Origin: Burkholderia sp. OK233
GTDB taxonomy: Bacteria > Pseudomonadota > Gammaproteobacteria > Burkholderiales > Burkholderiaceae
Reading direction: 5' to 3'
Length of the DNA stretch: 64,000 bases
NCBI RefSeq assembly: GCF_900230185.1
Contig: NZ_OCSR01000001.1
Location: 3,720,001 to 3,784,000, forward strand
The translations under genes and the position numbers were made by a program. Under the pieces are notes generated by a model, which was given only the letters and a program-made list of their open reading frames with translations, made no database searches and was not told where the DNA came from. Position 1 is the first letter of the stretch; each line of letters begins with the position of its first letter. This document shows, piece after piece, positions 53,689 through 61,361 of the stretch.

Positions 53689-54060
53689 CTATTCCCGCTG
53701 CTCGCGTCGACGCCGCGCATCGGCCTCGAACTTGACCGCATCCGGGTTGCGGGCGTATTCCTGGACGTTTTTAGGTACGGCATCGTGCCTCGGTGTGTCG
53801 TCGATGTCGCCGACACGCAGTACCTCCTGAGCGAGACGTATCCGCAGTTCCATGATTGGCGATTCACGAGCTATAAGGCTGCGGTCAATTTCCCTGGCGA
53901 GCCTTACGGCCGCGTCGGCTTCGCCTCGCAACCGTAGGATCAACAGCCTCAAATGCTGGACTTCGAGGATCAACCGTTCGACGTCTCCCTCGCCGCGATG
54001 GTCACGCCACCAGTTGCGCAATTCAGCAAGAGTCGGGGGTTTGAAGTCAGGGAGATTCAC
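53689..54060 (-). CDS. Hypothetical protein behind a LexA-type operator
   Basis: From GTG 54060, preceded by ACGAGG, the protein has 123 residues. They include a Pro-rich start (NLPDFKPPTLAELRNWW), a long amphipathic helix (VERLILEVQHLRLLILRLRGEADAAVRLA) and a basic end (FEADARRRREQRE). No family recognised. An inverted repeat containing a match to the SOS box sits 18 bases upstream, so damage-induced expression is likely. It is placed between the tail remnant and the methylase gene in the degraded prophage. Confidence 0.6.
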   Translation of the reverse strand: MNLPDFKPPTLAELRNWWRDHRGEGDVERLILEVQHLRLLILRLRGEADAAVRLAREIDRSLIARESPIMELRIRLAQEVLRVGDIDDTPRHDAVPKNVQEYARNPDAVKFEADARRRREQRE

Positions 54061-54070
54061 GATAAGCCTC

Positions 54071-54104
54071 GTCAAAATACTGTGTAAACATACAGTATTT
54101 TGAC
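54071..54104 (-). promoter_or_regulatory. LexA/SOS-box-like palindrome
   Basis: The core TACTGTGTAAACATACAGTA (54078-54097) fits CTGT-N8-ACAG. The symmetry extends to 13-bp perfect arms (GTCAAAATACTGT and complement) around an 8-base centre. It directly precedes the minus-strand gene starting at 54060. A phage repressor operator is an alternative. Confidence 0.7.
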
Positions 54105-54313
54105 GGGTGGTATGTGTCCCTCAAATTCGCCGCTATCCAGCGGCAAAGTAACTTTTCTCCCGCGTGGGCGGAAAAGACAGGGCGACCGGGATGATGTTTG
54201 CGCATTTCCCCCGGCCGCCTTTCCACTGCACCAGCCAGTGAATTAGCCAAGGCCCTGACACCTACCGGTAGGCGGGGCGAATTCTAACAAATTCCCAACA
54301 AGGCAATCCACAT

Positions 54314-54776
54314 ATGGCAACCCCCATCGTTCCCTGGATCGGCGGCAAGCGCCGGCTCGCTGATCATCTGATCCCACGTTTTCCGAAGCATGAGTGCTAT
54401 GTCGAGGTGTTCGCAGGCGGAGCCGCGCTGTATTTTCTTCGTCCGCCGGCGGCGGTCGAGGTCATCAACGATATCAACGGCGATCTCATCAATCTGTATC
54501 GTGTCGTGCAGCACCACCTCGAGGAGTTTGTTCGTCAGTTCAAGTGGGCGCTGACGAGCAGGCAGGTGTTCAAATGGTTGCAGGATACGGTCCCGGAAAC
54601 CCTCACCGATATCCAGCGTGCGGCGCGCTTCTACTACCTGCAGCACAACTGTTTCGGTGCAAAGGTGGAGGGGCAGTCGTTCGGGACGGCAACCACAAGC
54701 CCGCCCGGCCTGAACCTTCTCCGGCTTGAGGAAACGCTATCAGCCGCGCATCTCCGGCTTTCCAATACGTTCGTCG
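54314..54776 (+). pseudogene. DNA adenine methylase, 5' part (split by IS66-family transposon)
   Basis: Codons 1-154 of a D12-class (phage Dam-type) adenine methylase. Motif I-like region is PWIGGKRRLADHLIPRF with EVFAGGAALYFLRPP, then VINDINGDLINLYRVVQHH. The frame continues 11 bases into the transposon and stops. The 3' part with catalytic DPPY resumes at 61362. Rejoining the two at the 8-bp duplication GTTCGTCG gives 263 residues with no other damage, the family's usual size. Confidence 0.88.
54769..54776. repeat. 8-bp target duplication of the IS66-family transposon, left copy
   Basis: GTTCGTCG occurs here and at 61354-61361, flanking ends that both begin GTAA/TTAC, with the 8-bp length characteristic of IS66. 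Confidence 0.85.
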
Positions 54777-54813
54777 GTAACCGCTAAATAAAGCACACCT
54801 TGAGGAACATCGT

Positions 54814-54828
54814 CGTTACCGGGTAACG
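54814..54828. promoter_or_regulatory. Operator-like palindrome 1 (GTTACCGGGTAAC family)
   Basis: CGTTACCGGGTAACG lies about 40 bases before the ribbon-helix-helix gene. Near-identical copies are at 54843-54855 and 55140-55152, and a variant with GTTAC arms is at 55009-55021. They probably bind the encoded protein. Confidence 0.55.
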
Positions 54829-54842
54829 TTGGCGCATGCGTT

Positions 54843-54855
54843 GTTACCGGGTAAC
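54843..54855. promoter_or_regulatory. Operator-like palindrome 2 (GTTACCGGGTAAC)
   Basis: Directly abuts the GGAGG ribosome-binding site of the ribbon-helix-helix gene, so a bound protein would block expression. Confidence 0.55.
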
Positions 54856-54869
54856 GGAGGAGTTTCAGG

Positions 54870-55130
54870 ATGGCGCAGACGACAGCACAGCGGCAGGCGG
54901 CCTGGCGCGCAAGTCGAGCGACGGCGGGCAAGGATGGCAACGGAGAGCGGCGACTGGACATGTGGGTGAGCACAGAGGCGGATCTTGCGCTTGCTCGCCT
55001 GGCATGCCGTTACTCGGTAACGAAGCGAGAGATGCTGGAGCGGCTGATCGTGCGGGCGGACGACGCTATCGTGCGCCGGCTCGATCCGGATTCGGAACAG
55101 TGGGACAGCTATTTCAACGCGACCCGATAA
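54870..55130 (+). CDS. Ribbon-helix-helix-like small DNA-binding protein (transposon passenger)
   Basis: The 86-residue protein has a basic N-terminus (RQAAWRASRATAGKDGN), a single beta strand (RRLDMWVST) and two helices (EADLALARLACRYSV, KREMLERLIVRADD), the RHH pattern of CopG/Arc-type repressors. GGAGG precedes the ATG. Three perfect and one near copy of GTTACCGGGTAAC surround or interrupt the gene, fitting autoregulation. No toxin or other gene accompanies it. It lies inside the IS66 transposon as a passenger and could regulate transposition. Confidence 0.7.
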   Translation: MAQTTAQRQAAWRASRATAGKDGNGERRLDMWVSTEADLALARLACRYSVTKREMLERLIVRADDAIVRRLDPDSEQWDSYFNATR

Positions 55131-55139
55131 CACGTCGGC

Positions 55140-55152
55140 GTTACCGGGTAAC
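55140..55152. promoter_or_regulatory. Operator-like palindrome 3 (GTTACCGGGTAAC)
   Basis: The third perfect copy lies ten bases past the stop of the ribbon-helix-helix gene. It is placed between that gene and the 3' end of tnpC. Confidence 0.5.
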
Positions 55153-55209
55153 GAATGACTTTTCCTGATCAACCGGGTGTCCGGCCTGGACACGTGATCG
55201 GCGTCTCGC

Positions 55210-55458
55210 TCAGGCAGGGGGTGGTGTCGCGGTTTGCTGTCGGGCGAAGTTGAACGGTAGCAGATCGCCGATGTCGGCATCCGGCGCGCGCTGCGGCAAC
55301 TCGGTGAGCACGTGGAGCAGATAGGCATACGGCTCGACGTTGCAGGCGCGGCACGTGAGCATCAGGCTGTAGATCATCGCGCTTGCCTTCGCACCGGCGA
55401 CCGTGTCTGCAAAGAGCCAGGCCTTTCTCCCTGTGCAGAAGGGGCGGATGTCGCGCTC
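55210..55458 (-). pseudogene. IS66 transposase TnpC, C-terminal fragment
   Basis: The minus strand reads ERDIRPFCTGRKAWLFADT, continuing through AGAKASAMIYSLMLTCRACN and ending in LLPFNFARQQTATPPPA with a TGA stop. This is the conserved end of IS66 TnpC, including the final catalytic-domain region. Its 5' part ends with the same ER codons at 58980-58985, beyond the RIT element. Confidence 0.85.
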
Positions 55459-55483
55459 TTATCCACGTGACGGAATTATGCAG
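55453..55483. repeat. Left terminal inverted repeat of the RIT element
   Basis: A 31-bp sequence (begins GCGCTCTTATCC, ends ATTATGCAG) matches perfectly, inverted, to 58955-58985. The outer six bases GCGCTC correspond to the GAGCGC of the tnpC target. Confidence 0.88.
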
Positions 55484-55614
55484 GGTACGCACGAGTCAGC
55501 GGTCGCGTAGGACGTGCCGGGCTGGCTTTGTTGCAGCGCACGGGGACGGGCTCTTGCTGAACATAATAAATGGTGCTTTGCTGAGGGACTCCATTGCCTC
55601 AGAGGAGAGCTACC

Positions 55615-56871
55615 ATGGAAGCGGATCAGGTCGGAGTTCGATCGTGGCGACAACTCGACGATAGTGTGCTTGCAGCGAGCCGTCCGGCGTATGTCGGCTA
55701 CCTGCAAAGTCACGGCTACGCCCTTCACACCATCGGACATTATCTTGCCAGCGTCGCACATTTTTCGCGCTGGCTCAGCAGCAAGCGCATCAGGCTCGAT
55801 CAGATCGATGAGAATCTGGTACGTCAATTCATCTCCGTGCACCTGCCGAGCTGCGACTGTCCCGGGCGAAGGAAGTGCGCATTAAATTTCACGCGGGCAG
55901 CGCTCAAACATTTGCTTAAGGTGCTTCGCGCGGATGGTCGTATCCGACCACCGCCGCTTCGGTTGCCTGGCACCATCGTCGACGAGTTAAACCGCCTTGA
56001 CGTTTATCTTGACGAGATCCGTGGTCTTGCCGCGAGCACCCGCCGCAACCACCGCGACTGCGTGCACGACTTCCTGGTCTATCAATTCGGTAGTCGCCGC
56101 ATTGACATGTGTCGAATCAAACCGGCTGACGTGCTGCATTTCGTCGTCGAGCGGAGTACGGGCCACGCTCCATCGAGCGCCGGTGCCATCGCAAGCAGCG
56201 TACGCGTTTATCTACGCTTCCGTCAGTTTAGCGGCGACGATATCGAGGCATTGATGGCTGCTGTACCAAAGGTGGCGGTATGGTCAATGGCTCGCGTGCC
56301 CAAATTGCTGACGCAGGTCCAACTCGCACAATTCCTGAATGCTTTCGACACACAAACGGCGTCAGGCCGGCGAGATTACGCCATGGCGCGTTTACTGGTA
56401 GATCTGGGGTTGCGCGTAGGAGAGGTGGCTGCGCTGCAACTCGCAGACGTGGATTGGCATGAGGGAACGTTGCGCATCAGGGCAGCCAAATGCAAGCGTG
56501 TCGATCTTTTACCGCTGCCCGCACTAACAGGGCGCGCGCTCATCGATTACGAGCGCTTCGGTCGACCCCAAACCGCTAGCCGCGCGCTGTTCGTACGACA
56601 TCGGGCGCCATTCGATCGGCCAGTTACCCCAGCTGTTGTATGCAGTGCGATCAGACTGGCCTATGCCCGATGTGGTTGGCCAAGCACGTCGATGGGCACT
56701 CATTTACTGCGGCACACGGTGGCCAGTCGCATGCTGGGCAATGGTGCTTCTCTCAAGGACATCGCGGATGTGCTTCGGCATCGCAGCATCAATACCACCA
56801 TGATTTACACGAAGGTGGATTTCCGCAGACTTGCGGCCGTGGTCTCACCCTGGCCGGGGAGCAGATCATGA
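55615..56871 (+). CDS. ritA: RIT element tyrosine recombinase A
   Basis: From ATG 55615 (GAGGAG upstream) the protein has 418 residues, the longest of the three. It has a SAM-like N-terminal region with Cys-rich PSCDCPGRRKC, then the catalytic domain: Arg in GLRVGEVAALQLADVDW, His-x-x-Arg in HLLRHTVASRML and His/Tyr in LRHRSINTTMIYTKV. The stop overlaps the start of ritB by 4 bases. Such trios are thought to act together in recombination at the element ends; individual roles are unknown. Confidence 0.9.
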   Translation: MEADQVGVRSWRQLDDSVLAASRPAYVGYLQSHGYALHTIGHYLASVAHFSRWLSSKRIRLDQIDENLVRQFISVHLPSCDCPGRRKCALNFTRAALKHLLKVLRADGRIRPPPLRLPGTIVDELNRLDVYLDEIRGLAASTRRNHRDCVHDFLVYQFGSRRIDMCRIKPADVLHFVVERSTGHAPSSAGAIASSVRVYLRFRQFSGDDIEALMAAVPKVAVWSMARVPKLLTQVQLAQFLNAFDTQTASGRRDYAMARLLVDLGLRVGEVAALQLADVDWHEGTLRIRAAKCKRVDLLPLPALTGRALIDYERFGRPQTASRALFVRHRAPFDRPVTPAVVCSAIRLAYARCGWPSTSMGTHLLRHTVASRMLGNGASLKDIADVLRHRSINTTMIYTKVDFRRLAAVVSPWPGSRS

Positions 56872-57818
56872 AACACTTGTGTTCGATGACTACCCGGGTA
56901 GAGGACTATCTCTATGCCAGGCGGCAAGTTGGTTTCAAACTGAAGAGCCAGGGCACGCAACTACTTGCGTTTGCCCGGTTCGCCGAACGTGGCTGTCACA
57001 AAGGCCCGGTAACGTTGGAACTTGCTTTACGTTGGGCCCAGGACAGCCACTCTGCCAGACCAATTACTGCAGCGAAGCGGATGGAAGTGCTTCGCCCGTT
57101 CATCAGGTATCTGCAGCAGTACGATCCCGCCACTGAAGTCCCGCCACCTAGGCTACTGGGGTCCACCCGTCGTCGACCGGTACCTCATATTTACAGGGAT
57201 GAGGAAGTGGAGGCGCTCCTGGAAGCGGCAGCGCGGCTGCGCCCATCAGGTGGGTTACGGCCTGCAACCTACTGCACACTTTTTGGTCTGATTGCCGCTA
57301 CAGGCATGCGAATTTCGGAGGTGCTGCGGCTTGGGCGCGCGGACGTAATGTTCGAGCGCGGCGTGCTGATTGTTCGTCAAAGCAAATACCGCAAATCCCG
57401 TCTTGTTCCTTTGCACACGACGACTGTCGCCGCTCTTCAGCGCTACGCTCAACTACGCGACCAGTTTCTCCCACTCGCAACAGACGAGAACTTCTTCCTG
57501 TCTTCGTGGGGACGAGCCCTGAACATCTGGAATGCAGAGGAGACCTTCTGTATCTTGCGGCGCCAGCTTGGCTGGATCGCCCGAGGTAACTATCCGGCAC
57601 CACGTATCCACGATTTAAGGCATACGTTTATCACGAATTGCCTGGTTCGCTGGTATCGGCACCAGATCAATGTCGATAACGCGATCGTATCGTTATCCAC
57701 CTACGTGGGGCACGTTCGTGCCACTGACACCTATTGGTATGTCAGCGCCGTCCCTGAATTGATGGCGTTGGTCTCTCAACGCTTCGAACGTTACGCCCGG
57801 GAGATTCCAAATGACTAG
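56868..57818 (+). CDS. ritB: RIT element tyrosine recombinase B
   Basis: The 316-residue protein begins MKHLCSMTTRVEDYLYARRQ. Its catalytic domain has Arg in TGMRISEVLRL, His-x-x-Arg in IHDLRHTFITNCL and His/Tyr in VGHVRATDTYWYVS. The ATGA overlap with ritA and the 8-base overlap with ritC indicate one message. The larger open frame upstream of the ATG reads antisense-like sequence over ritA and is not used. Confidence 0.9.
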   Translation: MKHLCSMTTRVEDYLYARRQVGFKLKSQGTQLLAFARFAERGCHKGPVTLELALRWAQDSHSARPITAAKRMEVLRPFIRYLQQYDPATEVPPPRLLGSTRRRPVPHIYRDEEVEALLEAAARLRPSGGLRPATYCTLFGLIAATGMRISEVLRLGRADVMFERGVLIVRQSKYRKSRLVPLHTTTVAALQRYAQLRDQFLPLATDENFFLSSWGRALNIWNAEETFCILRRQLGWIARGNYPAPRIHDLRHTFITNCLVRWYRHQINVDNAIVSLSTYVGHVRATDTYWYVSAVPELMALVSQRFERYAREIPND

Positions 57819-58818
57819 CTCCGATCCAGCAGTACGCTTCTCGACCTTGATTCAGCAGTTCTTTATGGACCGTCTGATCGAGCAGCGCAACGTAAGTCCT
57901 CGCACTGTAGCCAGCTACCGCGATACCTTTCGGCTGCTTTTCAGCTTCGCGGAGAATGACTTGAACAAGCCGCCGCATAAGCTCCGGTTAGTCGACTTCA
58001 GTGCAGAGCTGATTCTCGCTTTCCTCAAATATCTGGAGACTACACGTCACAACGCTATCCGCAGCCGGAACGCGCGGCTCGCAGCGATCCGGTCTTTTGC
58101 TCACTATGCAGCGTTACAGGAGCCTTCGGCGCTGCCCGGACTTCAGCGCGTGTTGGCCATTCCCATGAAACGCTTCGACAGACCCATGGTTGGTTTCCTC
58201 ACTCGAGAAGAAATGCAATGCATCCTTGCAGCTCCTGCTGCAAACAGTTGGTGCAGTCAGCGCGATCAGGTTATGCTGGCTACGCTCTACAACACAGGTG
58301 CACGGGTCTCTGAACTTACAGCCATGCGTGTCAGGGATGTCGTATTGGACCGCAGCGCCTACGCAAACCTCCACGGCAAGGGACGAAAGGAGCGAACCGT
58401 GCCACTGTGGGCTGATACCGCGAAACATATTCGCCGCTGGCTACACCAGATTAGTCCAGATCCGGATCAATGGCTCTTTCCTAACCGTGCCGGCGGCCAG
58501 ATGACCCGGTCCGGCGTAACAGATCGCCTTAAGCTGGCTGCGACTGGCGCTTCAATCCGCTGTCCGCAACTCAAGACGCGAAACGTCACTCCGCACGTCG
58601 TTAGGCACGCCACGGCCATGCACATGCTTCAGGCTGGTGTAGATGTCACGTTGATTGCCTTGTGGCTTGGCCATGAAAGTGCCGCCACCACCCATATGTA
58701 CATCGAAGCCGATCTCGCCATGAAACAGCGGGCACTGAACGCCATTCAAGCACCGCAGTTCAAACAGCGCCGGTTTCGGCCGCCGAAAGACATCTTGGCC
58801 TTCCTTGACAGGCTATGA
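57811..58818 (+). CDS. ritC: RIT element tyrosine recombinase C
   Basis: The 335-residue recombinase has an N-terminal SAM-like domain (FMDRLIEQRNVSPRTVASYRDTF) and catalytic residues Arg in TGARVSELTAMRV, Lys in HGKGRKERTVPL, His-x-x-Arg in PHVVRHATAMHML and His/Tyr in LGHESAATTHMYIE. It is the most XerC/D-like of the three. About 135 noncoding bases separate its stop from the right inverted repeat. Confidence 0.9.
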   Translation: MTSSDPAVRFSTLIQQFFMDRLIEQRNVSPRTVASYRDTFRLLFSFAENDLNKPPHKLRLVDFSAELILAFLKYLETTRHNAIRSRNARLAAIRSFAHYAALQEPSALPGLQRVLAIPMKRFDRPMVGFLTREEMQCILAAPAANSWCSQRDQVMLATLYNTGARVSELTAMRVRDVVLDRSAYANLHGKGRKERTVPLWADTAKHIRRWLHQISPDPDQWLFPNRAGGQMTRSGVTDRLKLAATGASIRCPQLKTRNVTPHVVRHATAMHMLQAGVDVTLIALWLGHESAATTHMYIEADLAMKQRALNAIQAPQFKQRRFRPPKDILAFLDRL

Positions 58819-58954
58819 TTATGCTCGCTTCGTGAGATGCATCTGGTCGCGCGTTTTCATCAATGCACAGTCTTCCTGATGCCTGCCCAAGGCCTGTGCC
58901 GGTCGCGACAACTCCGGATCATAGATGCGGCTGGCGTCGCGGCAACGCAGAGGT

Positions 58955-58985
58955 CTGCATAATTCCGTCACGTGGATAAGAGCGC
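58955..58985. repeat. Right terminal inverted repeat of the RIT element
   Basis: A perfect 31-bp inverted match to 55453-55483, beginning CTGCATAATTCC and ending in GAGCGC. The last six bases are also the left edge of the 32-bp palindrome. Confidence 0.88.
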
Positions 58986-59011
58986 CTATGGATTCGAATC
59001 CATAGGCGCTC
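58980..59011. repeat. Perfect 32-bp palindrome at the RIT/IS66 junction
   Basis: The half-site GAGCGCCTATGGATTC is followed directly by its complement. The outer GAGCGC/GCGCTC are the IS66 target hexamer in both orientations. The inner 20 bases belong neither to intact tnpC nor to the inverted repeat. Confidence 0.85.
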
Positions 59012-60355
59012 GATCACGTTATTGTCCACGGGGGCGCGCCCATCGGTGACGTAGCGGCTCAGGTAATCCCATTGATTGCGCGTATAACTGATCGCCTTTC
59101 CCAGCAGGCTCTCGGGCAGGACCTGTGGGGCCTGTTCGTCGAGCCACGCCTTCAGGGACGCCAGCAGCGGTACGCTGTGCTGCTGGCGCAGCCGGTACGT
59201 GTGGGCGACGCGTGTTTCGCCTTGCGGCGCATCAGCTTTCGCCAGCGTCTCGACCTGATACAGTGCCTTGAAGTACTCCAGTGCCTGCGCGGCGCGCCCG
59301 CCAGGTTTCTTCATTCCCTTGAGAGCGTCGACAAAGGCCCGCCGCGCGTGGGCCAGGCAGCCTAAGTGCGTCGCGCCTTCGAGCGTACGCCAGGCGGCAT
59401 ACCCGTCGGTCATCAGCAGACCTTCGTAGCCGGCGAGGAACGCCTGGGGATGTTCCTGCCCACGCCCCGGCTGGTAGTCGAACAGCACAACAGGCTCCGG
59501 GCAGTCTTCGGCGCTGCGGTACACCCACATATACGACGTGCTCTGCGCGGCCCGGCCGGGCTCCTTGAGCACCTGCACCGTTGTCTCGTCACCGTGGATC
59601 AGCGTCTGCGAGAGCAGCGTCCTGCGCAGTGCCTCGTAGAGCCGGCTGTAGTGCAACCCGGCGGGCCGGATGATCCAGTTCGCCAGCGTGCCGCGCCCGA
59701 CTTCAATGTCCGCGCGGGCCAGCGCATGGGCCATCCGGTACAGCGGCGTGCCGTCGACATATTTGCCTGCCGTGACGGTGGCGATCATCGCTGCACTGGC
59801 GTTGCTGCCCGGCAGCGGCTGCGCCGGCATCGGCGCGGTGATCACCGGGGTGCGTTCGGCATGGCGCTCGCAGTGGCGGCACGCGTACTTGAAACGCACG
59901 TGCTGCAGCACCGATGCCTTCACCTCGATATGCAACTGTTCGCTGACCTCTTCGCCCATGCGGTGCAGTGCGTGCGCGCAGCACGGACAGACCTTCTGGT
60001 CTTCGGGCAGGTCGTATTCGATGCGCTGGCGTGGCAGGTGCGCTGGCAGCGGCTTGCGTCCGCGTTTGTTCCGTGCCGGCGCGGGCGCATCCGGCAGGCC
60101 CGTGTCGGGCAACGCAAACGTGTCTTCGGTATCGCCGGCGTCGTCGTCGGGTTCGGCGGCGGCGATCTGTTCAGCCTCGTCGAAGACGCGATCCCGCAGC
60201 TTCTCGCTGCTCGGGGCGAAGCGTTTGCTCTGCGCCAGGCGGAACTGTTCCTCCAGATGGGCAATCCGTTCGCCCAGTTGCCGGTTGCGTGCCTCGAGTT
60301 CACGGATGTAGGCCTGGGCGGCCGGCGGCAATCGGGAGAGGTCGTCTTCGTTCAT
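58986..60355 (-). pseudogene. tnpC: IS66 transposase TnpC, N-terminal part (disrupted)
   Basis: From ATG 60355 the frame has the leucine-zipper start (YIRELEARNRQLGERIAHLEEQF), the zinc-finger-like Cys cluster (KVCPCCAHAL and CRHCERH) and DDE catalytic parts (HGDETTVQVL, LMTDGYAAWRTLEG). It reaches DNNVIER, after which 28 foreign codons are read through the palindrome and inverted repeat before a stop at 58919. The true end is at 55210. The transposase is presumably inactive, although it could be restored if the RIT element excised precisely. Confidence 0.9.
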
Positions 60356-60446
60356 GCACCTCACGATAGCGGACTGCTGCGTGCGGTGGGTTTACGTCAA
60401 TTTGTAACGGCCCCTCGAGCCGTTGTTTACCGGCAACGCCCGGCGT

Positions 60447-60800
60447 TCAGCTCGCGTGACGGTACGGCCGTACCGGATGGCGGCGCACTGCATCAACGTC
60501 GATGCCCTCGAGCAGCCAGTGCAGCTGTTCGGTCGTCAGCTCGATCACTGCCTGCTGCCGGCGTGGCCAGACGAAGCGATCTTCCTCAAGGCGGCGCAAC
60601 ATCAGCCAGAAACCGGTGCGCTCGTACAGCAGCAACTTAACCCGGTTGCGTTTGCGGTTATGGAAGGCAAACACCGAGCGTGCGAACGGATCGAGCTGCA
60701 TCGACTGCTCGACCAGCATCACGAGACTGTTGATACCGGCCCGGAAGTCGATTGGCTCCCGATGCAGGAATACCTTCAGGTCGGCCTCAAAGCGAAACAT
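60447..60800 (-). CDS. tnpB: IS66 accessory protein TnpB (IS66 Orf2-like)
   Basis: The 117-residue protein starts MFRFEADLKVFLHREPIDFR and contains the family core INSLVMLVEQSMQLDPFARSVFAFHNRKRNRVKLLLYERTGFWLMLRRLEEDRF. It is required with TnpA for IS66 transposition in studied elements, with unknown biochemical function. It overlaps the tnpA stop (ATGA). The longer frame upstream of this ATG is a shadow of tnpA. Confidence 0.93.
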   Translation of the reverse strand: MFRFEADLKVFLHREPIDFRAGINSLVMLVEQSMQLDPFARSVFAFHNRKRNRVKLLLYERTGFWLMLRRLEEDRFVWPRRQQAVIELTTEQLHWLLEGIDVDAVRRHPVRPYRHAS

Positions 60801-61267
60801 CAGCACGCTCCCAACGCGGTAACCATTGCGGCCACCAGTTCGGCATCGCCTCCCGCGCATTCGAGCTCGAGCTTCACGCCGTTGGGCAACTGGGCCGACA
60901 GCCACGCCGACGTCGCTGATCGTGGCGACAGACTCGATGGTTTCCGTTCTGGCACAGGGCGCGCAGCGGGTGCCGCAGCCAGCACCGGCGCCGGGCCATC
61001 GATCGCGACGACGACCGGCACGAAGGCCGATGACCCGCACGCCACGTCGTCTCTCACTGGGGTATTTGAGCGTTCGTGCTGCCGAACCCATTTGCACAAC
61101 TGGTTGGCGTTCACTCCAGCCTTCAGGGCCAGGCCAGACAGCGATGCGCCCGGTTGCAGGCAGGCCTCGATCAGCCGTCGCTTGCCCGCCGGATCGAAGC
61201 TGCGCTTGCCACCGACACCAACGCGCGTCACACGCAAGGGCAAAAAGCTCAGGTCATCCTGGATCAT
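60800..61267 (-). CDS. tnpA: IS66 accessory protein TnpA (HTH)
   Basis: From ATG 61267 (MIQDDLSFLPLRVTRVGVGG), 155 residues. The helix-turn-helix is in FDPAGKRRLIEACLQPGASLSGLALKAGVNANQLCKWVRQH, and a variable Ala/Pro linker leads to a conserved tail (LSAQLPNGVKLELECAGG). A perfect 14-bp inverted repeat ends one base before the start codon, and no normal ribosome-binding site is visible there. tnpB follows with a 1-base stop/start overlap. Confidence 0.9.
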   Translation of the reverse strand: MIQDDLSFLPLRVTRVGVGGKRSFDPAGKRRLIEACLQPGASLSGLALKAGVNANQLCKWVRQHERSNTPVRDDVACGSSAFVPVVVAIDGPAPVLAAAPAARPVPERKPSSLSPRSATSAWLSAQLPNGVKLELECAGGDAELVAAMVTALGAC

Positions 61268-61268
61268 G

Positions 61269-61304
61269 GATTGCGTCCGCAAGTTGTGGGTTGCGGACGC
61301 AATC
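61269..61304 (-). promoter_or_regulatory. Perfect inverted repeat at the tnpA start
   Basis: GATTGCGTCCGCAA and TTGCGGACGCAATC are separated by 8 bases and end next to the tnpA ATG. It could be an operator for the TnpA HTH or an mRNA hairpin that limits translation. Confidence 0.5.
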
Positions 61305-61353
61305 GTGGTCCTTCTCAAACACGGAAGCTAGGTGGGCGGAAACTGGCGCTTAC

Positions 61354-61361
61354 GTTCGTCG
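61354..61361. repeat. 8-bp target duplication of the IS66-family transposon, right copy
   Basis: GTTCGTCG, identical to 54769-54776, in the same orientation and the same codon phase of the split methylase gene. Confidence 0.85.

Larger units (their letters stand above)
55459..58979 (+). mobile_element. Recombinase-in-trio (RIT) element inserted in tnpC
   Basis: Three consecutive tyrosine recombinase genes with overlapping ends on one strand are bounded by perfect inverted repeats. This is the defining structure of RIT elements. Insertion was after the codons for ER in tnpC. A perfect 32-bp palindrome at 58980-59011 stands at the right boundary and has no counterpart at the left. All three recombinases look intact. 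Confidence 0.88.
54777..61353. mobile_element. IS66-family transposon with passenger gene, interrupted by a RIT element
   Basis: The 6577-bp insertion begins GTAACCGC and ends GCGCTTAC (complement GTAAGCGC), with an 8-bp duplication outside. On the minus strand it carries tnpA, tnpB and tnpC. tnpC is split by a 3.5-kb element, and its last 80 codons lie at 55210-55458. Between tnpC and the left end there is a passenger gene for a ribbon-helix-helix protein. Beyond the first bases the terminal repeats are poorly matched. Confidence 0.8.

Noticed and set aside
58980..59011. 32-bp palindrome as a transcription terminator of ritC
   Set aside because: No T run follows on either strand, and it coincides with the insertion boundary, so a recombination origin is more likely.
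59366..60640. Plus-strand open frame of 424 codons
   Set aside because: Antisense to IS66 tnpC and tnpB; no conserved sequence.
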